A DNA stretch of 15,920 nt, taken from positions 1 through 15,920 of the forward strand of contig MSJH02000605.1 in assembly GCA_001931875.2 (NCBI GenBank), given 5' to 3'. Shown one piece after another: positions 8,893 to 15,920 of the stretch (positions are counted from its first letter, which is position 1; every line of letters starts with the position of its first letter). The translations under genes and the position numbers were made by a program. The notes under the pieces were generated by a model. That model saw nothing but the letters and a program-made list of their open reading frames with translations. It did no database searches and was not told where the DNA came from. The stretch is from Byssochlamys sp. IMV 00236 (lineage: Eukaryota; Ascomycota; Eurotiomycetes; Eurotiales; Thermoascaceae).

Positions 8893-10473
8893 TTAAAGAC
8901 GGTAGATAAAGTTGGGATCTTGAACGTCTGTCAAGTTATCTTCAACATTGGTGACTGTGGATGAAGGATTAGAGATTCTTTGTCTGTTGACCTTGGCCAT
9001 TTGTGCTCTAACGAGAAGCATCAATAAGATGACGATACAGTTACAGATAATGTATGTAAGCATGGCAGGGAGATAGACGGGCTTGGTGCTATCAACCATC
9101 AAGAAAGGACCGACAAAATTACCAATAGTGTAAAAGACCATGAAGACACCGTTATAGAAAATCTTCTTGGTGTATCCAGAAACGTTGTTTGAAAGGGCTG
9201 TCATCATCAAGACGTATGCACCACCAAAGCCATTGGAGAGGTAAACACCAATAAGTTTTGTTCGAACATCGGGTAAGGCAACAAGAAGGATCAAACCGAG
9301 AATATCAATACACATACAGAGTGCAATGATGTAAAAGAGTTGCTTTGTCTTTTTACTGAGGAAAACAGCCAAACCGATCCAAACGATGAAACTCAGACCA
9401 CTTCCGAGTGTGATGAAGATGGATTGAATACCCTTTTTTATAGTGTTAGTTTTCATATATCTTTGTTTCAATCATTGACTTACAGTAAAACCAAAGTCCA
9501 TAGCAATCAAAGGAATATAACTGACCATAGCACCATTTTGGATAGTGATGAAGAGACAAGAAACCATGAATGCCCAGAAACGGAATTCTTTCAAGGCTTC
9601 AAACATTTGTTCCTTCTTGATGGCAGATGTTCTAACGACACCGTTATCACGAATACGTTCTTCAACGAGGATTTCTTGTTCAGGGTTAAGTTGTAAGGCA
9701 GGTGATTTGGGGTTATCAATCAAGAAGAAGAAAGTAACGGCGGAAAGAAGAACAGTACAGCAACCCAAGATGAGCATCAACCACTTCCATTTAGCAATAC
9801 CATGATCATTGGGCATAACCTGTATACCGTAAGAAATCAGACCACCGACAACTGTAGCTACACCATTGAAAATCCAGAAAAGACCAAGTCTGACAGCTTG
9901 TTCTGACTTGCGATAAAAGGTACTGACGAGAAGAGTTAAGGCAGGATAGATACCAGCTTCGAAACAACCAAGCAAGAATCTCAATGCGGTAACTTGAGCG
10001 AAATTAGTAGCTGCGGTAGTGCATGCAATAACTGCACCCCAAAGGAAAATAATGACACCAATGTATCTTCCGATGGGTAATTTTTGCAAAAGGAAGTTAT
10101 TTGGGAATTGGTAGACCAAGAAACCCAAGTAAAAGATGGAAGAAATGACATTGTATTGAGTGGGTGACAAGCTCAAATCTTGTTTGATGTTTAAGGAAGC
10201 AGAGTATTGAATGGTTGCCTTATCAACGTACTATGTGTCCTAAAAGATCAGCAACTATTTTTTCATTTATTCATTCAGTATTGAGAAACTTACCTGAAAG
10301 AAATCAATCATACAGATGATAGGTAAGATATATAAATCGATTTTTCTGACGAGAGCCTTTTCTTCTGCTGACATAGGAACATCATCTTGTTCGTAGTCGT
10401 CGTAACGTCCGATCTCTTCTTTATCGTAGGCGCTTGTCAAAGACTTGTTTGACATCTTTTCTTGCATGTCCAT
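8893..10473 (-). CDS. MFS permease, Dal5/allantoate (anion:cation symporter) family
   Basis: Twelve-helix secondary transporter of the plasma membrane. The family includes yeast Dal5 (allantoate/ureidosuccinate), Tna1 (nicotinate) and related organic-anion symporters; the substrate here is unknown. Three exons, 10473-10294, 10230-9484 and 9432-8893, give 488 aa, normal for the family. The N-terminal 45 residues are cytosolic and acidic (GRYDDYEQDD). TM1 leads into DFFQYVDKATIQYS, corresponding to the family's LDRSNIGNA-type motif, and LSPTQYNVISSIFYLGF opens TM2. RFLLGCFEAGIYPALTLL is the conserved TM4 segment. The central loop lies between FFFLIDNPKSPALQLNPEQE and MFEALKEFRFWAFM. Intron 2 (9483-9433) has a CTAAC branch-like motif just before an AAG acceptor. 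The gene has its own upstream region and is not part of a visible catabolic cluster. Confidence 0.9.
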
Positions 10474-10853
10474 TTTAATTTGTATTGTTCTCTACGATGA
10501 TGACTGTGTTGACTAGTACTGATTTATAAAATCTGATTAGATAAAGGATGATGAAGGAAAGAAGGACCGAGAAGGTGAAGGAGGAAAGAGAGGAGGGAAG
10601 AAAGAGAGAGAGAGAGAAAAAGAGAGATGAGTGAGGATCTTATGCTTTTTTTTTGTAGAAGTGTGGAGCTTGAATTGCTTCTTGTGTTTCCAGGCAATGC
10701 TAAAAGACTCTCGTGGTTTATTAACATTTCTACTAAAGTGCTCGCCTTTTTTTTTTGTTTTTCAGCAAAGGAAGTGTCTTTAGAAAAAAGCGCCTGATGA
10801 TATGTATAAACTACGCTCCGCCATGCATATTAGTGCAACCATCTTAGAGCACG

Positions 10854-10867
10854 TACTCCTCGGAGTA
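10854..10867. promoter_or_regulatory. Palindrome with NirA/NIT4-type core upstream of the MFS gene
   Basis: TACTCCTCGGAGTA has 6-nt arms and a 2-nt centre. The minus-strand core CTCCGAGG fits CTCCGHGG, the site of the Aspergillus Zn2Cys6 nitrate regulator NirA. It lies about 385 nt upstream of the MFS start. A role in control is a guess from motif and position. Confidence 0.3.
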
Positions 10868-11764
10868 TAAGAAAACTAAAAACGGTCTAGCTTGGAGGAA
10901 CATTTACATTAGTGATTCACAAATTATAAAGTAGGATGTGTTTCTTTATTTGGTTGCACTAAAGATATTTCCAAAGAGGACCCTTTTTCCTTTCTCTTTT
11001 CTGGTATAGCTTTCTTTTTTTTCTTTTTTTTTTGTTGCTATCCTTTTTAGCAGAAACGGCAAGATGACACAGTGAACGTTCTCGTAGCACCATCTTGAAG
11101 TCTTGTTGTTGAGTATTGTGCACTGTTTCACACTCCAAGAAACATTCTATAACTTTTTTTTTTTAAAAAAAAAATAGGTTAATTTTATATGATTCTCATT
11201 ACTGCAAGTATTTAATATGTATTTATTATACAGTTATACAATTGTTTCAATCAACAATAAAAAAAAACAGGAACTACTCTTTAAAAAGGCTATATTGTAG
11301 CACATTTTATAATTACTTTTATATTTAAATATGTCACTTTGGGTTGCACCCGTAATCGATCATCTTGTGTTCCTTTCTTTGTAATTTAATTTCCTCTTTT
11401 CATTCCTCCTTCTCTGTCACTGTTTTTGTTTATTTGTAAGTTTAAAATAGTGAGTGCTTCTTTTAAAAATAAAATTTGATCCGAAAAAAGCAAAAAGATG
11501 GTGAGTTTGTAAAAGAAGCGAGGGAATGATGTTACACTTGTACTATTTGTAACTCCGGAATTCATTGAAAATGAAATAATACACAGATCAATAGAATAAG
11601 GCAAGTATGAAAAGAAGACAAGATATATATTTTACTAAAGTTCATTGATATCTGAATGAATTTATTATATTAATAAAAAAATGATAAAAGAGATTTAATT
11701 TCTAGAGTTATTTTAAGCTGCAGATGGGAAATCAAAGTTGTGATCAGTGCTAACCAGCCAAAGC

Positions 11765-11800
11765 ATTTTTATTTTGCGCGCGCGCGCGCAAATCAAAAAT
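11765..11800. repeat. 36-nt palindrome with (GC)7 core
   Basis: The centre is seven GC units (11776-11789) inside a perfect 20-nt palindrome (11773-11792); AT-rich arms extend it to 36 nt with 16 of 18 pairs matching. It lies 36 nt past the PLC-like stop codon. On that gene's strand the palindrome ends in AATAAA (11773-11768), a likely poly(A) signal. Alternating GC can also adopt Z-DNA. Confidence 0.85.
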
Positions 11801-11835
11801 AGATCATCACTCATTACCATTATTTAGCTGTATCA

Positions 11836-12974
11836 CTAGACTGAGGTTATCATAAAAAGACTAGCTATCACACTAATAAAAATTCTGTATTGAATGTTCT
11901 TGATGACTACGGCTGAGCTATTTGTGTTATCGATCAGTATATGTTTCGTGGGGTTTAATCCATTCTGATAAACATTTATTGTATTTCCAGGTATTCTTAA
12001 AGTTGTCTTGTTTTTATCAACCTTTGTTTGATTTACACCATTCAGTTTGGCTACTATAGACAGTGCTTCCCCTAATTGGTAGAAATCAACTTCGATAAAA
12101 TTCGGCTTTTTGTGTAATACCGCGGTGCAATTATCTACATGGCTGGCAAGCGATTGGCTATTGACTAATAAAGCATTCGATTTTACAGGTGTCTTTACCG
12201 CAAAACCAGCTATCTCAATTACACCATACATAAAGTGATTCATAACATACATTAAATCAGTCGAGCTCTTGTTTGACGCAATCCTATCCACATCACAATT
12301 GAATCCTTGTAATTCTGTATTTTCAAATGGTGTTTCAAACACTCTGGAGAATTGATCCATTAACCTGAAGCGAACGTAAGAACAAAGTTACTGATATATG
12401 CTTAATTAATAATGTACCATGGAATATCATCTTCACGTGCACTAGAATCTATAAAGTTCACTACTCGCTTGCCTGACTGGATCATCTCTTGAAGCGTAGG
12501 CCACATATCAGACGAATTATGTATATAGACAAAGGGCATGATCTCACTAGCCTTGTAGGCTTGCTCTATTTCTGTAGGTTGAATATTATGTAAATTATTC
12601 CACATGATGGTAATCACTTCCTTTGGGTTCTGCTTTAGCCAAAAGGCTATCTCATTCAGGACATCCGTGGCTGGCCCTCCATCAAGTACCTCACACAGTG
12701 TGTGACATACGTGCACAGACGATGGTGTTTCATCTGCAACCGAAACTGCGGTTAACTTGATTCCCCGTACACCATCATTGAGTTGCTGTGTGATCGAATT
12801 GTCTTGGGTGGCCGCAATACTAGGCGATAAAGCATACGAATCATGGGTGACCAAGAAAGTGACGTTGTTATAAGCTTGATTACAGAGATGATGGCCGCCA
12901 TTGCATTCAGCACATAGACCAATTATAAAAAGGCAGATGAATAAAAAGATAGACACAAAGGTCATCATTTTCAT
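11836..12974 (-). CDS. Secreted PLC-like (PI-PLC X-domain) phosphodiesterase, probably GPI-anchored
   Basis: Extracytoplasmic member of the fungal PLC-like phosphodiesterase family (TIM barrel); activity on phosphoinositides is not shown for most relatives. Two exons, 12974-12418 and 12364-11836, give 361 aa; the intron splits the Trp codon of DDIPWLMDQFSRVFETPF. Residues 1-22 are a signal peptide (hydrophobic core FVSIFLFICLFIIGLCA). The first catalytic-type block is VTFLVTHDSYAL with His44. GVRGI follows, and the second His is His91 in VHVCHTLC. The barrel continues with EVITIMWNN and KRVVNFIDSS. The acidic residue that canonical PI-PLCs have after GVRG-L is Thr here. Many N-glycosylation sequons (NNVT, NSSD, NKSS, NCT, NQT, NKT) and Cys pairs fit secretion. 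The last 20 or so residues are hydrophobic after an Asn/Ser stretch, as in a GPI signal. Its promoter must fit in about 97 nt before TVP23's 3' end or extend into it. Confidence 0.88.
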
Positions 12975-13071
12975 TACTGGGTATGTCTTTTTTTATTTCA
13001 AGAAAAATAAAAGGGGAGTGAAAACTAGAATTGTAAAATGGCCAGATGAAAATAAAAGAAAATGTAGAGTA

Positions 13072-13938
<867 letters not shown>

Positions 13939-14035
13939 TGTTCAATTTGCTAATTGGTAGAAAATGCTAATTTATGCTTTGACAATAAAGTGAGAATAAT
14001 TTTACTTGCGGTTTAAAACGCAGCTAATTCTAAGT

Positions 14036-14054
14036 AACTTGGTTGCTCCAAGTT
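14036..14054. repeat. Short perfect inverted repeat upstream of TVP23
   Basis: AACTTGG, 5-nt spacer, CCAAGTT, about 100 nt upstream of the TVP23 start. Close to it is a second imperfect palindrome, TGCGGTTTAAAACGCA (14007-14022 approximately). They could be factor-binding sites in the TVP23 promoter or hairpins in the 3' UTR of the neighbouring gene. Confidence 0.4.
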
Positions 14055-14182
14055 GAGTGATTGTACGATTAAACAAATATTTTATTAAAGAAAGCATAGT
14101 GTCTAAAAACCTTTTTAAGATCAAAGTGAAAAAATGAAGGGAAGAAGCAAAGGAAACCGAGTAAGAATGGAATGAAAAAGGG

Positions 14183-14685
14183 TTAGCTCGACAGATGTTG
14201 AGAGGATAGAGGAGGAGATGGAAGCCATTGGAGGAACTTTCGCCCTAAGTCAGGTGGTAGAGGTGGCATAAGTGTGAAGTTCATAAAGGATGGTACATAT
14301 AAGAAGTTACCGAGAGAACCAGAAAGAGGTACGAGAGAAGAAGCGTAGTTTTTGAGTCGGTAGTAGGTTCAACATCATCGTCTTTGAAGAGGTTTTAAAT
14401 AGCATAGAATGTCAAAAAAGAAAGGTCAAAGTACGAATAACACTTTTTGATCATATCAACAGGATCTCCATCCTCCAATTCAATGATTTTTTGCAACTTG
14501 AGTTCTGTTTCTTCAAGAAGCTCATTCATCATGGCTACTTTTTCACTTGATTTTCCTCCATTTGGGTTCGCCTTTCTTAAAATAGCGTACAGCAGCTGCA
14601 CAGTTGGATCAATGCTGTACAACAGAGACTCTAAACGCTCTGATTGACTAGTCATGTAATAGGTTAACGCCAAAAGTGGATCCAT
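14183..14685 (-). CDS. Unrecognised small acidic helical protein, two exons, possible frameshift
   Basis: I do not recognise the family. Exon 1 (14685 to about 14442) encodes MDPLLALTYYMTSQSERLES and continues as a charged, heptad-like helical stretch (NELLEETELKLQKIIELEDG), which suggests a coiled-coil subunit of some complex. A 60-nt intron (donor GTTATT, acceptor CAAAG before 14381) joins KK to YDDVEPTTDSK. In the raw frame the protein then reads a short hydrophobic tail ending YMYHPL (about 114 aa). One base different in the A5 run at 14349-14353 gives instead a longer, Pro-rich end with LVPLSGSLGNFLYVP, MPPLPPDLGRKFLQWLP and a stop at 14183. Which is real is open. Read without splicing, exon 1 runs to a stop at 14395 (96 aa). 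A 10-codon upstream ORF (ATG 14696) overlaps the start in another frame. Confidence 0.55.
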
Positions 14686-15003
14686 TGGATTTTCATTTAT
14701 GTGCTTTTTAATAGAGCTAGGTGAAATAAAATAGCACGATTTGGCCTAGAATTTATACTTATTTCCAATAAATGTGTTGTCTATTTATTTGAAATTTTGT
14801 GTTTGAAAATCCTTTCACCACGAAAATGAGTACAACGGGCAAGACATTGTAACGATCAAGTACATGTGTGCAATATCTAATGAGTCTCGACATAAATTTC
14901 TGATCAACGATATTTTGTATTTCAATTAGAACAGACGCTGACGTGTCTGTTACTTCTTTTTTGGAGCATGCAGCACGTCAGATTTGGTCCTCGCCGACCA
15001 CTT

Positions 15004-15419
15004 TATTTGCACTGAATAGTAATGATTGGTGGAAATACGTTTACCACACATGAAAATACGGATTTTGCTATTTACACAGCATTTGCATAAGCAATTAAGC
15101 TTTCACAGCAAACAGGATACATATCGTATTTACCTTATAAACAATCCACCTTGTAAAATATTGCATGACCACAAAATGCGTTATTCTTATAGACGAGTTA
15201 TGCCTAATTCTCACTGGTTGTGATAATTCATGCAATAATTCTGTTTTATGAGCTCTCTCTAAACATAATAAAGATATTATTACAGACTCATCGACACATA
15301 CTTCTCTTATACTTCAGTGCTGTACATAATGTAGGTGTGGTTTGTCTAGTGCTGTTTGCTGTGCAAATTGAATTACTTATGCCACTAATTATGAAAATGC
15401 AGTGCAAATAGCAAAATCC
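15004..15419. mobile_element. MITE/foldback-like element with long imperfect inverted arms
   Basis: The left arm 15060-15115 matches the reverse complement of the right arm 15352-15419 in two blocks. The outer block starts GGATTTTGCTATTT (15060-15090 against 15419-15389; 28 of 31 match). The inner block ends CACAGCAAACAG (15085-15115 against 15382-15352; 26 of 31 match). The right arm has 12 extra bases between the blocks. About 236 nt separate the arms and encode nothing. TA dinucleotides flank both ends (15057-15058, one base off the arm, and 15420-15421), as after Tc1/mariner-type insertion. A further partial copy of the arm, with the exact 11-mer TATTTGCACTG, lies at 15004-15036. No transposase is present. 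A degenerate or foldback element is the best reading; a large regulatory hairpin is the alternative. Confidence 0.55.
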
Positions 15420-15892
15420 TAAACGATACGGCGAAAAGTGTACTTGTATTGATGACAAAAACATGTTACTAGTCATTCACATAATTTACTGTTCAATCAT
15501 AAATCCTACTCACCAGCACTGTAATTCACGTTTTTTCTTTATCTAAAAGAATGATCTAAAACCAGATATATAGCTTCAAATACGTCTTTGAGAGAGTATA
15601 TCAAGATAATATTCAAATTGGTAAATTTTACACTTGGATCACTTCCCTCCCGTCATTTCCTTGAAATAAACGGTACCTGAATAAAGGAACTATAAAGATG
15701 CCGTGGTTTCCCCTTTCCTTTTTTCCTGATAGATACCGTAAAGCTAATCAAATCTCCCGACTTATGCAGATACAGGTACATGGTTTAGTTTCTAAGTTAC
15801 AAAAGTTTTGTTTTAGACACAATTATCAATTGAATCTGAACACGCATACACAACGATCCAATCCTAAATCGTATATAGTTGATTACTGTACC

Positions 15893-15909
15893 TTTTTTTT
15901 TTTTTTTTT
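15893..15909. repeat. 17-nt T homopolymer
   Basis: Uninterrupted T run next to the right edge, followed by AATAAAAATAA. No gene context is visible. Confidence 0.9.
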
Positions 15910-15920
15910 AATAAAAATAA

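Larger units (their letters stand above)
10474..11835. other. 1.36 kb intergenic region, MFS promoter to PLC-like 3' UTR
   Basis: No gene I can support. The first part is the MFS upstream region, with a GA-rich stretch (10545-10630; CT-rich in MFS sense), a NirA-like palindrome (10854-10867) and a 12-bp inverted repeat (10830-10841 with 10951-10962). A T11-A10 run sits at 11154-11174. A somewhat less AT-rich patch (about 11040-11150) contains a CAAGATG/CATCTTG inverted pair and a Lys-rich minus-strand open frame that matches nothing I know. The rest is AT-rich, ending in a GC-core palindrome (11765-11800) in the likely 3' UTR of the PLC-like gene. Confidence 0.5.
14686..15920. other. 1.2 kb right-end region without a supportable gene
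   Basis: AT-rich and broken by stops in all frames. The first 250 nt would serve as the upstream region of the small minus-strand gene and include a pair of inverted bZIP-like sites (14938-14945 and 14974-14981). The centre is the inverted-repeat element described separately. The right end has a 17-nt T run (15893-15909) and an open frame from ATG 15698 to the edge that resembles nothing I know. Confidence 0.5.

Noticed and set aside
9340..9805. Plus-strand frames opposite the MFS permease
   Set aside because: Shadows of a clear MFS coding sequence with no family resemblance of their own.
10946..11131. Lys-rich minus-strand open frame in the 1.36 kb gap
   Set aside because: Its Lys run comes from T homopolymers, it has no true ATG at the listed start, and no family resemblance. 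The less AT-rich patch might be a non-coding RNA, but I see no supporting structure beyond a 7-bp inverted pair.
14202..14348. Plus-strand stop-free frame with RGG-like and Lys-rich text opposite the unrecognised gene
   Set aside because: 48 codons, no ATG near the beginning, and antisense to a better minus-strand candidate. Probably a shadow of coding sequence on the other strand.
15288..15476. Minus-strand 62-codon frame over the right arm of the inverted repeat
   Set aside because: Lies in the repeat arm and unique AT-rich DNA, with no transposase-like or other recognisable motif.
15698..15920. Open frame starting MPWFPLSFFPDRYRKANQ, stop-free to the right edge
   Set aside because: About 74 codons, no recognisable family, a TATA-like motif directly against the ATG, and a poly-Phe end from the T run. 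It could be a chance frame; sequence beyond the edge is needed to call it.

Overview
The window looks like nuclear DNA of a fungus, most likely an early-diverging one of the Mucorales type (Mucor/Rhizopus/Phycomyces-like). The DNA is AT-rich. Genes are split by many short introns (about 49-91 nt, nearly all GT..AG). Promoters are rich in poly-T, GA and CT tracts. Intergenic gaps are short, and the proteins resemble fungal families. The placement is inference, since no rRNA or marker gene is present. All exon structures below were built by joining open frames at GT/AG sites so that family motifs read through. Eight of the nine gene models close in frame without any correction.

Layout, left to right: a plasma-membrane-type syntaxin (minus, cut by the left edge); a divergent promoter; a Mn-type cation diffusion facilitator (plus) that converges tightly on NOP16 (minus); a second divergent promoter; a wax-synthase-domain membrane acyltransferase (plus); an SLM1-like F-BAR/PH protein (plus). 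A convergent gap follows, then a Dal5/allantoate-type MFS permease (minus), a 1.4 kb gap without a supportable gene, and three minus-strand genes in a row: a secreted PLC-like phosphodiesterase, TVP23, and an unrecognised small gene with a possible frameshift. The right-hand 1.2 kb has no gene I can support. It carries a long imperfect inverted repeat that looks like a MITE or foldback element.

There is no operon logic here. Several genes touch membrane traffic or lipid signalling (syntaxin, TVP23, SLM1-like, PLC-like, wax synthase-like), but this may be chance. I saw no defence system, CRISPR array, tRNA, rRNA or intact transposase. The most interesting points are the inverted-repeat element, the frameshift candidate in the last gene, a palindromic double poly(A) signal between CDF and NOP16, an ATG-only first exon in TVP23, and an RFX-type palindrome nested in an inverted repeat in the first divergent promoter.
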